Source: Collybiopsis luxurians FD-317 M1 (taxonomy: Eukaryota > Basidiomycota > Agaricomycetes > Agaricales > Omphalotaceae). Taken from it: DNA of 52,919 nucleotides. The notes beneath the pieces are model-generated. The model was not told the origin of the DNA and searched no databases. It was given only the letters and a program-made list of their open reading frames with translations. The stretch is from contig KN834755.1 of NCBI GenBank assembly GCA_000827265.1, positions 863,510-916,428 of the forward strand. Reading direction: 5' to 3'. Below are positions 1 to 12,177 of this stretch, piece after piece (position 1 is the first letter of the stretch; each line of letters starts with the position of its first letter). The translations under genes and the position numbers were made by a program.

Positions 1-1
1 A

Positions 2-2191
2 TTCGGTCGCTACCAGTGGCACCTGTTCATCCTCACCGGACTAGGCTGGGCCGCGGACGACATATGGCTTCAAGGCGTCGCCGTCATCCTTCCCCAAATC
101 CAAAAAGAGCTCCACCCAAATCGCGTAGAGTACGCGACAATGGCAATCTACGCCGGCTTAGTACTGGGCGCTATCACTTGGGGAGTACTGTCAGACTTGA
201 TCGGACGTCGATTATCTTTCAATATCACGCTGTTTATTGCAGGCGTGTTCGGGATCGCAGCTGGAGGAGCGAATAACTTTACAACACTCGCTTCGTTAGT
301 TGCTTGCTTGGGTTTTGGGGTGGGTGGAAAGTGTGTATATGTCTTGTCTTTGGTTGTTCGTTGGGTCATGCTGAAAATGTGATGGTGCAGTTTACCGGTG
401 GATGGTAAGCGGCTTACGCTCCGTTTCAGCCACTTTTACATTTCGCGTACGAAACTGAAGAGACTTTTCTTTCTTTTAGGCGCAATTTTCCTCTAGAACA
501 TACCCAAATCCCACCAAGTGAGCGGGACTGCCATTCCATTCAACAGAAGCCTAGCTGATGTCTTTCGATCCTGCAGTGGCTGTTGACATTACTCTCAGTC
601 TGGTGGGCCGCCGGACAGCTTTTTGCTTCGTTGATCTCCTGGCCATTGATAGGCAACTTTTCGTGCGCATCATCAGACGATTGTACAAAAGCTAATAATA
701 TGGGCTGGCGGTATACCTTGGCAGCTGCCTTTTCTCTTGAACCTGAATATCTGGACTGATTGACTTTTTCAGTTACACTTTGTCAGTCAGGCGCTTTTTC
801 CTCCAATACGCTTAGAGGTCTCATTCTTGTTTCTTTCATTAGAGGTGGTTTAACACTCGTCATGTGGATTTTGCGATACGTCGTGTTTAATCTGCAAGAG
901 TCGCCCAAGTATCTTGTTGCAAAAGGGCGCGATGAGGATGCTATCAAGGTACGCGATTTGTTTCTTTTATTTTGTGAGGAACGCCTCAGTAATCTGAACG
1001 TCCATAGGTCTTGCAACACATTGCACGTGTCAACGGCAAATCCCTCAGTCTTACCTTGGAAGACCTCCAAGCTGTAGCTGTATCGCATGGACAGACCGCG
1101 ATTACTGGCCCTGTTTCAATGTCAACCTGGCAAATCATTAAGAACTCGTTCTCCTCGTTCTCATTGTAAGCTTCGACGATGTACTTTTATCCAGCTGAAG
1201 AACGAGAGATATTTAGATCGCACGTCAAACCCCTTTTCTCGACTCGCCGTCTGGCTATCAACACCTCAATCACTATTGCCCTCTGGGGGTATGTGCGATT
1301 TCTTCTGAATCTCATACTATTCTTACTAACAAATCCATTGACCTACTCAGCCTCATCGGACTCGCGTACCCCCTCTTCAACGGGTTCATCACTCTATACC
1401 TCACGACCCACGTCGTAGCTTCCACCAGCGTCTTCGTCACTTACCGAAACTACGTTATCATCTCCGTCCTCGGCGTCCCAGGGTCCATCATTGCCTGCCT
1501 CGTCGTGGACTGGACCCGTAAGGACCCGAGCAAGTTTTCGATTGGGGGACGAAAACTCACGATGGCCGTTTCCACTACGCTGACTGGGGTGTTTTTGTTC
1601 TTATTCACGACGAGTACGAAGGCGGAAGATGTTTTGGCGTATTCGTGTGTTACGTCGTTGACGCAGTGAGTGTTTCTAATTCTGATATACATAAACGAGT
1701 GTTAGGGCTTATGGTGTATGGTATACCTAGAAACGCTGTGAGTTTGATTTTATCTTTCTCTCCGCCTATGTAGTCTCTTAAGCTATACACAGATGTATGG
1801 TGTCCTTTACGCCTACACGCCCGAAGTCTTCCCTGCCCCTCATCGAGGGACAGGAGACGCCTTATGCTCTGCCTTCAACCGGATGACCGGCCTACTCGCT
1901 CCCGCGATCAAGATCGTGACAACTCCAGCTTCCGGAGGCGCTTCGCAAGCCGCTGCGAATGGGTGAGTAATTCTAGAAAATCATTATCATTGTGCACAAG
2001 TTTCTAAGAAGGTCGGGTTGGGTAACACAGACCCATCTTCGTTTCAGCGTCGCTGTTCCTCTTCTCTGCCATCCTTATGCTGCTGCTTCCCATTGAGGTA
2101 GGTGTCCGGAGATTTGGAAAACCCATTGGCGGGATTTGAGACTTACTAATAACTATTTCTGTGACAGACGGCTGGTAAAGCTGCACTTTGA
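2..2191 (+). CDS. MFS transporter, SV2-like, 5' partial, with an in-frame TAG
   Basis: A polytopic plasma- or organelle-membrane transporter of the major facilitator superfamily; substrate unknown. The reading frame enters from the left edge with a first-helix segment (LTGLGWAADDIWLQGVAVIL) and the loop 2-3 signature GVLSDLIGRR. After splicing it continues with N-LPVDGAIFL, a helix block ending in ESPKYLVAKGRDEDAIKV, the central HVKPLFSTRRLAINTS, and MYGVLYAYTPEVFPAPHRGTGDA near the end. Introns I could place: 331-390, 405-479, one after SHQ (about 519-573), 711-772, 782-842, 949-1007, 1166-1216, 1289-1350, one near 1667-1785 with an ambiguous acceptor, and two more before the stop at 2189-2191. 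The 14-bp exon 391-404 and the 9-bp exon 773-781 are unusually small. In exon 480 onward, codon 494-496 is TAG where I expect a conserved Glu, so this copy may be a recent pseudogene. The start lies outside the window. Confidence 0.88.
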
Positions 2192-2881
2192 CCCACTTCT
2201 TGTTAATGATGATCATCCATAATGCTAATGCTAATGACCATGTATCGTTTTCCTTCTCTATATATGTACCTCCCAACCCTTAGCTTGCTCGCTGGGAATG
2301 GATGCGTCCCAGACGCGTCGGTACGCACCCATCGTGCGAGTGGGACAGTCACGTTCCCGCATTTTCTCTCGGCTCTATGCCGATTGAATCGACCGAAGGA
2401 GAGGTGATAACAGATTACTGTATTCATTCTTCGATACGTTCAGCTTGAGTCAAAATGGATTATATGAAAGGCATCGTTGAATATACCGCGTAGACATAAT
2501 TCGCGACCTAACACGATGATCGTGCCAGCTCCAAAGCCTAAGGTGACGAATAATAGTAGACGCTCGATTGCCGTACGCTGCTGCCGCACTTGAATTCGGC
2601 AATTCTTCGAGTTTACTAGTCGGCATCTGTGCTGAATCGCCGTCTCAGTACAAAATCATCCTCACTGCAAGGGTAAGTTAAACTTCACAGCTTGTTCGCA
2701 ATTATTGATTGTCCGCTGGCCCGAGCGTGGTACATAATAGGGTTACCTTTATCATAACTCCAAAACTTTATGATTTATCCAGACGAATTGGACGAAAGAG
2801 CGACAATGATTGAACCAGCGGAAAGACAGGGTATATTAAAACATACAACCACTTTCTCTTTTCATCTCAAACTATCCCATA
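2192..2881. other. Intergenic region between convergent genes
   Basis: This spacer separates the stop of the MFS transporter from the stop of the minus-strand seven-helix gene, so it holds two 3' ends and no expected promoter. I see only short reading frames without recognisable content. Confidence 0.6.
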
Positions 2882-4524
2882 CTAACTTCCCAAACCTATC
2901 TCATCCGAACTTCTCAAACATTCCTCGGTATTTTCGTCCATAGAAGGAGCACCACCGGTCGACGATCCTGTTTCTAGCGTATATCCTTCCGGTGTCACCA
3001 TCGTCCCTCTCTCTTCGGTCCGACTCGTTGTTACTTTATGTATATAGACTTGGGTAGGCTTGCACCGAGTCTTGTCGACACCGGTCTTATCTATCTTGCC
3101 GACATCCTGGCTGCTGGGTTTCCTCTGGACAACTTTGCCCGACTCGGCCTGGTCCGACTGCGGAATTTGAGTGGGGTGGACCGTTATTAGAGCCGCGGTC
3201 GAAACAATGCCCTTTAGAAGGTCACTAACGCAGAAAAGTAGCTGAGATGATAATGAACAAACCGAAATCTGGGGCATTGAGTCCAAGACAATATACTTTA
3301 CTGAGTGTTAGCCGGAGCTCTAACGGAAACAAGGGAAGCGAGATTCCATACATTAGCATTCATCTTCAGGGTGTAAAGCACGAGGATAGTCAGCAACGAG
3401 GCCGAGATTGTTCCAAATTGGATCCTGAAAGACTGAGATTAGTCTCGATGTATTTGTAAATCACCGGTAGCCTAGTGAGTACTGACAAAACTAAGAAAAA
3501 ATAAGCTTTATATGACTTGGATTGGAGATCTCTGGTCTGGAGGGCAATGAATAGAACTGAAGCAATTCGTTAGCACTAGAACGTAAGTATGAGATGAACG
3601 CTCAAAACCTACTTATGAGCATAGCAACAACCGTATTCGTCACCAACGAAAGCCCGAGTAAAGCTCCCCGCCAGTGCAAAATTCCGTCCACGTACGAATT
3701 TTGACCTGGCAAACTTTGGCTGACATTGTGAACGGATTTGTATCCACAACCTTGTGCAAAATCAGTGAGTTATGATAAACAGCTTTAATGTTTCTAATCC
3801 TACCGATAGATGCCACCATCGAACAACCGGGAAGAAGGAGTGATTTACAAAATGTGGAACATCCAGTACTGGTTAGCGCAATATATGCCCGATACAACTA
3901 TGGCAAGGGATCGGGAAAAATGCAGAGAGATGAGTTACAGGCACGCACTGCAAAGGAATCGGACACAAGACTATATTTAAAGACTATGAATGTCGAACAT
4001 CAAACGATGCGTTGACGAGAGTACCCACATAGTAGTTACATAGATGGCTTGTTTAATCACATTGGTGGGCGCCCAGAGCTCTCTCAAATAAGCGTAGGCA
4101 CCATGAGGTGCCCCCTGGTACGAGACGAATGCAACAAAGCCACGGACGAAATTCATCAAAACGTGTGCTGTCGACAACGCAAACAAGGTAGCTAGAGACA
4201 CGACACATAGTTTCTTATTCATTCTTATCCGATCGCCTTTTCTTTTGCTCGATAGGTAGAGAAAAAAAATGAGGGCAGCGAGATGGCATCCTGAATGAAC
4301 AACTGATTAGTAGAGGTAGCGAAACAGAGAGGAGATTATACCATAAAGCACAGACTCGACCTAAAGAAAACAAATGAGAGGTTCAGATTTCTGGCTAACT
4401 TTCAGAAGAAGCTAACTTGCCCAGAGACCGATAAAGGAAGCCTATGGGAGTAAGTGAAAAGGGCCCTTTCATCTTGAGGAATGCTCACCTTTTCAAAGGA
4501 TATATCTGAGGTCCTCGGAGCCAT
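2882..4524 (-). CDS. Seven-transmembrane protein of an unnamed agaricomycete family, possibly decaying
   Basis: An integral membrane protein of a mushroom-specific seven-helix family with no assigned function. Minus-strand exons that splice cleanly are 4489-4524 (MAPRTSDISFEK), 4421-4441 (ASFIGLW), 4342-4360 (VESVLYG) and 4029-4290, which contains LFALSTAHVLMNFVRG and APTNVIKQAIYVTT. The 3' half is recognisable from NVSQSLPGQN and LGLSLVTNTVVAMLI (about 3620-3740), from SASLLTILVLYTL (exon 3352-3424) and from YIVLDSMPQIS opening the last exon 2882-3295, followed by a polar Ser/Thr-rich cytoplasmic tail. The intron 4361-4420 starts GCAAGT, a GC-AG intron. Between about 3740 and 4028 (helices 3-5) I could not find phase-consistent exons, although a YRAYI segment is visible, so this part is either unusually split or damaged. 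The start is the only ATG before the conserved SFEKASF motif. Confidence 0.6.
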
Positions 4525-6715
4525 GTCTAGTGCAAGGAGGGGGAATGGGATTATGTTCAAAAGGGGATAGAAAATTACTCCTTATATACGATAATCGAAG
4601 TGCATGAACCGAACTGCAACTCGTCGCGTCCAAGCTGTTGAAAACAATATGAAAAACAGCAACCACCAAGTTACAACAGACGGTTCCATGTAATCATTGA
4701 ACCATCTAAAAGTTTGCCGCACAGCTACACAACCGGTGATACAACCGACAAAACTAGGTCCACTTCACGATAACGTCATTCAACAACTAGGGCTGTTATA
4801 CTTAGAGCTCCCATCAGGTGATAACTATGGTGCGTGATTTAAGTAGTTACAAAGGGACATGGCCTTCCGTTGTGCAACTATGAAGGTGAAGAAAATGTTG
4901 AACAGCAGTTTAGACACACCAATTCGAATGAAAATCACTCGTGCTAGGTCCATGGAGTAAACCGGGTGACAGATGAGCCCCGTTCGAGGATTAATCTGCA
5001 GTGGACCTACTTGACTCGCGAATAAGCCCAACATGCCCCAAGAGAAAATTCCTACTCGTCCATACAGATTATTCTTCAAGTTAGGCCTCAAACTTCGAGG
5101 ATAAATCTGTATACTGTGAAAGGGCTGCTCAAAGAACGACATTAGTGCCGCAGATTCTCGCCTTTCAAATATTGGGGAAACATGTCTAAGCAGGAACGAC
5201 GAGGGTAAGCTTTGGTTCGTGGGAATTACCGCTTCCCGCTCTAGATCTTGTCTCTTTCCGCTGCATCGGAACACTTCCAGTGGGTATCTTGGATATCCCG
5301 TCCAGTTTGAACAGCTGCCCCGATGTGAACCGCTTCCTTGCTTAGGTTTTTGACATGCACGGCACTTGGATTCTCAGATTGACGGAACTTCTTGCGTGCG
5401 ACGCTATGGAGGCAGAATGAGTCATGCTAATGACAAGCTTCGCCATTCGAAAGCCCTTTGTCCTCTGAAAACTCCTATTTCTTCGGTAGACGACTCCTAC
5501 ATCGGCCAGAATTTGCGTTGAAGGCTTCGATTACCTTTCAAACTCTGAACTTTCATTACATTATTCGGAAAATCTTTATCCACAACTTTGTGTCATCTTC
5601 ATTCACTTTGTCTCCGGTGTTTCCTATTTCTGCGTGGGCGGAGGTCGATGGCGAGGCCATTCTAGAATACAGCGTGCAGGCCTACATGATTCCAGACACT
5701 ATCAGTGCTATCAGCTGCCAGGTGCTAGAAATTCAAGCTCTCAGTCACTGATTCCACCCCACTCTTCTTTTGTGAACTGTTTCTTCCCAGCCGTTTAGTA
5801 TTCACTGGAATATCTGAGCCAGTTTCATGTCCACTATGGGCTTTCTGAAAGTCCACGGCCAGGATTGTGGCACCAGAGTCTTTCCCGGGTTCAACTCTGA
5901 CACTCCTGGATCTCAATTCTTCGCCGCGTTGTCTTATGCTTCGATGCCCGATTTTCTATGACTTTCGATAGGTGACGACCTGTATTTGGACGATCCTAGC
6001 GTCAACCATCTCCTTGGAAATTATGAGCGCACAGCTCATTGGACGGAGCAAGCGGACGACTGTCCATCAGGTCAAGTGGGTATAGCGTCAGGTTATTCAT
6101 ATTACCGCATGTTAAACCGTTTCTCTAGATCAGGGCCAGAGGACGCATGCCCCACAGTCCCATTCACGGCTGTAGTCAAGCCTCGGAATCATCTCGTCAC
6201 CTTCGTGTTTGGGTATTGTCCGATGGGTGAATGATATGTAAAGTCATTTTGTAAGTCCACTATTGACCGTGGAGAGAGATTTCCCCGATGCCAGATAGCG
6301 TAGAACTAGTTCACAACGGAGTGTTATACTCGATGAACGGAGCCGATCTATAGCCTAGGGGCACTAAGGCTTGTAGTCCTCTTTTCTTCACCTTTCCGTG
6401 ATTTCTATCTGCGCATGCCATGTTACAAATTTATTCTCAATTCGAGAAGTCTAACAAATCGGATTGTGAATTCAACAAGAAGATTCGGAACGTTAAGCCC
6501 GGGAGCTTATGGTTCTTTCCAGTGATATCAGGGATAACAGTGGGTTAATTAAATTTCAACATGTGTATTTCAAAAATATGTGCTTGAAACTATCGACTGG
6601 TTGAAAATCATAATAAATCACACAATCTGCCTCGGTCACGGTGCAGTATCGACTGTTCAGGAATCAGACACCTAAAAGACACAGTACTACTTGTTACGTA
6701 CTCCTGCAGAGTGAT
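4525..6715. other. Region without a recognised gene; two unassigned reading frames
   Basis: It begins with the probable promoter of the seven-helix gene. A minus-strand frame of 149 codons (4825-5274) encodes a moderately hydrophobic product, and plus-strand frames at 5458-5751 and 5986-6234 encode 97 and 82 residues. None matches a family I recognise and none has a neighbouring splice partner that I could confirm. They may be chance frames or exons of a lineage-specific gene. No repeats related to the downstream array were found here. Confidence 0.35.
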
Positions 6716-7113
6716 TTATCTGTCCTGGAGCAAGATCTTGCAGCGAGCACATCTCTTTTGACGATCCGTGCTACAAGTAGTAATGCATTATCAATGCTTG
6801 TGAGGCATAACGAAAAAAGCTTTTCCTCACAATAAACAAATCAAGCCGAGAGGGAAGCAAGCAATAGCAGTGACAATTCCACCTGCGAAACTGGTGCTAA
6901 GCAAAAAAGGTGCCTTTCCTCCATATCCCTCACTTACAAACTCCATATTTGAATACTGGGTCATGATTTCCTTGCGCACATTGAGCGAGCACTAAAGCCG
7001 ATATCAAGTCTGTCAGAGCGATGTCCAAGGCTTAACTAGACAACGACCATACATTGGGCCTGATACTGTTCTGCTAGGACCTGGGCTTGAGTCTTTTCCA
7101 TAGTCTTTTCCAT
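6716..7113 (-). CDS. BRI3-like small Cys-rich membrane protein, copy A
   Basis: A 73-residue protein from four exons: 7053-7113, 6938-6991, 6831-6882 and 6716-6770 (complement). All introns are GT-AG, with phases 1, 1 and 2. The N-terminus is polar and repeats MEKT twice. Next come EQYQAQLLAQCAQGNHDP, a hydrophobic segment KYGVCGIVTAIACFPLGLIC, and a basic tail TDRQKRCARCKILL with a CxxC pair. The order of a Cys-bearing hydrophobic stretch containing FP-x-G-x-IC followed by RC-x-RC is that of the animal Brain protein I3 (BRI3) family, a small membrane protein of endolysosomal compartments; the fungal role is unknown. Exon 2 could end in an early TGA if the intron were not removed, which explains why ORF callers miss the gene. 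A second ATG four codons in aligns with the start of the sister copies. The same exon lengths (54, 52 and 55 nt) occur in copy C. Confidence 0.78.
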
Positions 7114-7223
7114 GCACTGAGAGTCGAAAGAAAGTATAAGTGGGTAGATCGGGTAGAAGTTGAGCAAGCTGCCAAGAGGTAGAATAAACGGAGACACTAA
7201 CTTCGAAAAAAGGGGAAGTTTTG

Positions 7224-7230
7224 TTAAATA
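7224..7230 (-). promoter_or_regulatory. TATA-like box of BRI3-like copy A
   Basis: TATTTAA on the minus strand lies 111 bp upstream of the ATG. The same heptamer recurs at a comparable distance before copies C and D, within otherwise diverged sequence. Confidence 0.45.
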
Positions 7231-8579
7231 AGTTTCAAAATGAATGCATACCCCAAGATCTATCATGTAGGCATGCGCAGCATAAGTTGAAGCGCGCAGA
7301 CCCCATATCCAGGGACTCTCACTCACACAGTCTATTCTGAAGCGCAACAGCTTTATAAATTGCAACTGGTAAATCAACAGATATGTGAGCTACATAGCGT
7401 ATACCTGTGCCTGATAAAACTATCACTGGAGCAGTAATAGCATCTCACAAGGCATTTAAAGGCGAAGTTTCCGTGAATATCGTGCCTTCAGTAAAACTCT
7501 ATCTCTCCTGGATTCGGCCAAGACTCGAAAATCAGCCACGAGAGAGATGGTAGCTATTCAGACTTTAAGGGTCGAAGACGCCTGAGGAAGTTGATAGGAA
7601 TGTCATCACAGCAGATGCACATCACAGGCTTTTCTATCTAGGCGCCGACCGTGTCATAAACTTCCCTCCTCTATGGATAGGATAGGGTCTGAAATTCAGC
7701 ACCCGGGATGAATCTGCGGTCACAAGAGAAAGACGGTGAAACAGTGCCCCATACCCCTGGATACCTGCAACTCTAATGCCGATATGATTACAATGTTTCC
7801 AAGCTGTAATCCAAGCTTGACAGACAGATGGACAGCTCACAAGACTCGTTTCTCAATCGAACAGAGCATCTATCTCTGCGCCACTGCCGCTGTTTGAAAA
7901 TAACATTGTCTCACCTACAAGACCTATAATCGACTGAAGATCTAGTAACAAGATGGAACGGAGATGGGATCACCATTTTAGTCCTTCTTACATCTGTCAA
8001 CTTTCGCTTTTTGCATGGACTGGAATGGTTGGGATGATTCGCTCGGATAGTCAGCGAGTAGTCGATATTCCTGGATAAGCACTGAACAAGACGGTAGGTA
8101 TCACTCATGTCATTGCGTTACCTAGGAGCACCGTTAAATCGGTCACTAGGGAGCAATTTATAATCCCTGAATCCAACAGATTACTTTCATTTCTTTTTCG
8201 GAAGGCATTAACTGAGGAGATGGCGCTAAACGGGCTCAGAAAGTGGAACATACAGTGAGTGTATGTTCCCTGCTTGGGTATATTTTTGCAGATACCTACA
8301 ATGAGGTGTCTTTAGAAATCTCTCAAGTCGGGGCAACAACTCCTATTTTAATCAAGACCTTCAATTGCCAAGTTTACCATCGATTTTTTGTGAATAAGTG
8401 GCACTCCAGAGAAGGCATTAACGAAGACTTGATTCGATTTCGGGCCTGATACCCAATAAGTATGTAACGTTCCAAATTAAAAAATAAACAGTCTGTATCT
8501 GCTCGAGTGAGGAATTGACACTGTTGGCATTTCAGAAAAATTAAAACTCCAAGCTGCATAAAAAAAGGACTCACTCAAT

Positions 8580-9003
8580 TTACGATTTCCTTTCTTGTAG
8601 CAAGACCTTGCAACGAGTGCATCTCCTTTCACGATCCGTGCTATGGGTGGTCAAATAATATTAGTGCTTCTGTGGCATTACGGAGAGATTATTTTCTTTA
8701 ATCTTACAACGAGAAAATCAAGTCAAGTGGGAAGCAAGCTGTAGCGGAGGTCAGTCCACCTGCAAAACTCTAAGGTCATTCGCAAAGGAGGCAGTTACTA
8801 TTTTTTTTCTACTCTGGGTCATGGTACGAACACATCCGCCAGAATGTCACTTCATATCGGTAGTCTGCCTAGGGGAGATTACCCTGAGCGCATGGAGCGA
8901 GTACTGAAGTTAACAATCAGTCAGAGCGGCAGTCATGATGGAGGGGAGATGATTCAGCCTGATACTGTTCAGATAGTATAATCTGGATTCGACTCTTCTC
9001 CAT
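8580..9003 (-). pseudogene. BRI3-like copy B, broken
   Basis: The start region at 9003 (MEKS..Q, EQYQAE) and the last two exons are preserved. The hydrophobic segment reads CGLTSATACFPLDLIFS, and the final exon reads TDRERRCTRCKVLLQ and ends with TAA at 8580-8582. Two lesions break it. The donor of intron 1 is lost: the expected GT after EQYQAQ is replaced by CATC. Exon 2 is interrupted by extra sequence of roughly 60 bp between the GGTAAT and CATGACCCAG segments (about 8823-8886), with no splice acceptor to remove it. The zinc-binding-like CxxC tail is intact, so decay of the 5' half is probably recent relative to the duplication. Confidence 0.72.
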
Positions 9004-10302
9004 GTCTTTCTCTAGTCAAAACGAGACAAGAGTCAACTTGAAGTAATGAGGACAAAGGCACTGTTCCCGAGAAATGGGGGCACTTTATCAAGTAAGTTTC
9101 AGAAAGAATGCATATTCCAAGATTTGAGTAGGTATGCGCTATAGAAGCGTATATACCCCATATCCACAGACTTTCATTTACACGGTCTGGCGGTCTGCAA
9201 GCGCAAATTCTCCACCTACGGACTAGTAACGGCGATTAGAAAATCAGCATAGATGTAAGCTAGGGGTGATTTTCAGTTCCCAGTGTCCTATTACAAGAAC
9301 ACTAAGAGTGTTTAACAGACCATTTAAGGAGCCGTCGGTCAAGCTTAATGCACCCGGATTTGGCCAATCCGCCGTAACTAATTATTCAGATTTCGCGGAT
9401 CGTAGACCGCAAGGTTAATTAAAATATCCTCACAACTTCGATGCACTTCACACTCTAGTATCAACTAGAGTAAAGTCAAGACCTTTCATTGAATCGGCAG
9501 TATGGTAAAACTGTCTTCCACTGGATCCCGGAACTGGCTTTGACGCCGCAATGATTGCTTTGCTCTCAAGCTGGAACCATAGCCTAGGTTAATGACGGAC
9601 CGAAGGACAGACTCACATGACTCATCGGCAATCGAGATCGATGTGTGCACAAAAGCAACAATCCTCGCACCCCTGCGCGCCTGCAAAAATGACACTACCC
9701 CATGGACTCAGAGTTTGGTGACGTGATGAAACGGCAATGGTATCACCATTTGGCCTCATCTAGCATCTGCCATCCTCCACTTTTTCACATGAGACAGGGA
9801 CGATCAAAATCCGCTGGGATAGTCAGCGAGAAGACGTTGGAGAGGGCCCGGGAGGTCTGAGGCTAGAGCCCGAGCCAGAATGTGGGATAGGTGCGTTCCA
9901 CCTATTCCATCCTACATATTGAATGGAGATAACGATCTATGATCACTCCACCAACATACTGCCTTTTTCTCTCTTGAGGAAGACATGGCTGGCCGTCGGT
10001 CGAGCCTCATGACTAAAAGGAAAGCAAGCAGGAAAGCAGAAATAAACAGAGTGGGATCGAAGGTTTACTTTTGCCCAGCAGACTTCCATTAGGTCAGACG
10101 ACGATTCCAGCGACTAACGAGGTTGAAAATGTTGGACCGGCAACCTTCTGATGCGTGTCACTCTGTAAGACTCTTAATTCGCATCTTACTATTATGTAGC
10201 ACTCGAACTATCAGTTAACCTGCCCAGAGTCTACTAGGATTGGCTATTCACAAAGATCAAAACTGCGAGCGGCGTAAAAGTAAGAGTGACCTACAACGTG
10301 AT

Positions 10303-10686
10303 TCACGATGTCTCGAGCAAGACCTTGCAACGAGCGCATCTCTTTTGACGATCCGTGCTAAGAGTAGCAAAGCGATATCAATGGCTCTGCGGTATGCAAA
10401 AGAGATTGCTCCCTCACAATAAGCAGATCAAACCAATCGGGAAGCAGCAGATAGCGGTAATAATTCCACCTGCAAGATCCATTAGGAAATTGTTGGCGAG
10501 GGATCCATTTTGCTCACTCACAAGCACCATATTTGGTTTCCGGGTCATGATTTCCTTGCGCGCACAGCGCGAGCACTATAACGGACTCATTGTAAGTCAG
10601 GGTAGCGGCGGTAGCTTTACGAAAGAAAAGACCGTACATTGAGTCTGATATTGCTCGCCTTGAATCTGGGATTGAGACTTTTCCAT
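10303..10686 (-). CDS. BRI3-like small Cys-rich membrane protein, copy C
   Basis: A 69-residue protein from four exons: 10638-10686, 10522-10575, 10418-10469 and 10303-10357 (complement), giving 210 nt including the stop. Segments in order are MEKSQSQIQGEQYQTQ, LLALCAQGNHDPETKYGAC, GIITAICCFPIGLIC and TDRQKRCARCKVLLETS. Intron phases (1, 1, 2) and internal exon lengths are identical to copy A, and every splice site is GT-AG. Most differences from A are conservative, which suggests selection on the protein. It is presumably a single- or hairpin-span membrane protein whose C-terminal RC-x-RC pair could bind a metal or be acylated; this is inference from the BRI3-like pattern. It lies mid-array, between the broken copy B and the intact copy D. 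Confidence 0.8.
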
Positions 10687-10783
10687 CGTGTTTCAAGAAT
10701 ATAAAGAGAGGAGGAGGTATCAACTTGTCAAAGGGAAGAATACTAGATTGAGGAAACGATCTCAAAAACCGGGCAGACCTTCG

Positions 10784-10790
10784 TTAAATA
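10784..10790 (-). promoter_or_regulatory. TATA-like box of BRI3-like copy C
   Basis: TATTTAA (minus strand), 98 bp before the ATG at 10686, within a block shared with copies A and D. Confidence 0.45.
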
Positions 10791-12177
10791 AGATACAGAT
10801 TGAATGCATCGCCCAGGATCCACGCATATGGGGTGTGCCATATATGTCCCAGTTCTAGCGTGTTTGATAATTTCATCAGCTTTGCTCATCGCCCGCCACT
10901 GGACTAGGAGGCGAAAATTTACAATTGTTCTTTTCGCTTCGATAGATGGAGTCCAATGCACTTGGTTCGGCAAGAACAAGAGCACCACCATTACATTGAA
11001 AAGCAAATCCTTCGTGGATACCGCACACAATACAAATCACACTGCTCCAAGGTGGAGGAACTGCTAAACGAGAATAATCCGGTGCATCTTCCAATGCACA
11101 GGGCTCTTCAGTCATACAAAACATCGAGACTTACAGCTCATCTGCAGTGTCAAATTCTGTGCAGGGGAATGACCGTAGTATCCTATCTTCATTTAATCAA
11201 ATTTGAAAATTCCCGTCCTGCTCTCTTAAATCGTTGTACCTGCCATGTTCGCATGCAACAGGGACAATGTAGATTTAAAATGACAATTGAGGTGCTCGCA
11301 TGTATTGGATGGAATTGAGCTACTAAGTATCAGAGGCGGTCGAGTAACAGACCCAAGTAAGTAGTTTTCCGTCACCGTGCAAAGGAGACTAGAATTTGAA
11401 GCGAGCGAATCGTGTGTAGCATAGAGCCGGAGGATCCTTGGAGCCTCGCGTTATTTCTGAAAGTCTGAAAAAGACTCCATACTACATTGTCGACTTGCAG
11501 TCGTAGACACATGTAGAATGAGGCATCTTTATAAATGCAAGGCTTGATTCCAAGGAAGTGGAACAGGGGACGCTTCAGACTACGCACCGTGTAATGAGCC
11601 CAGTATCCCAATCCCATCAGTTTTCGCGCTTGATTCTAGGTAATCGTGACGAGGGGAAAAAAAGAATCAACTCTGACACTCCATTACATACGTGTCATGC
11701 GCTCAATTACGTTTGTACGTCTAATTAGGCGCCCAGGGCCATTCCCCAACCAGCTCACCTACATCGTCTTCCTCACAACTGTACTCAGTGTTCGGCTCAG
11801 AGCCGTCGTCCCAGGCTTGGAAAACCGCGCGGAGTCAAGCCCCAGCCCAACACTCGGATACTATGATCAAACATAATCCTTTGACATTCTCGAAAATCAT
11901 TCTGTCTTCGATACAGATTTCCCTTGGCCGTGCCGTCGGTGTCGACTTCCCCTATCCCATCTGTCATTATATCCAAGACTCATAGGCGAATACATGGTGC
12001 TCATAAGCATTAATATGAGTGGTACGATGGTAAGGTATGACAATAAAAGGCCTAAAAATGATCTAGCACCCAGCTAATATTTGCCCAATATTGATGTCGA
12101 ACGAGCCGCCAGCTGTTCAGATTGTTCAGAACCTCAGTTTTTGGTCATGTAAGATAGAAATTAACAGACAATCTCGT

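Noticed and set aside
4825..5274. 149-codon minus ORF as an independent gene
   Set aside because: No family match and no consistent exon partners; kept only as an unassigned frame.
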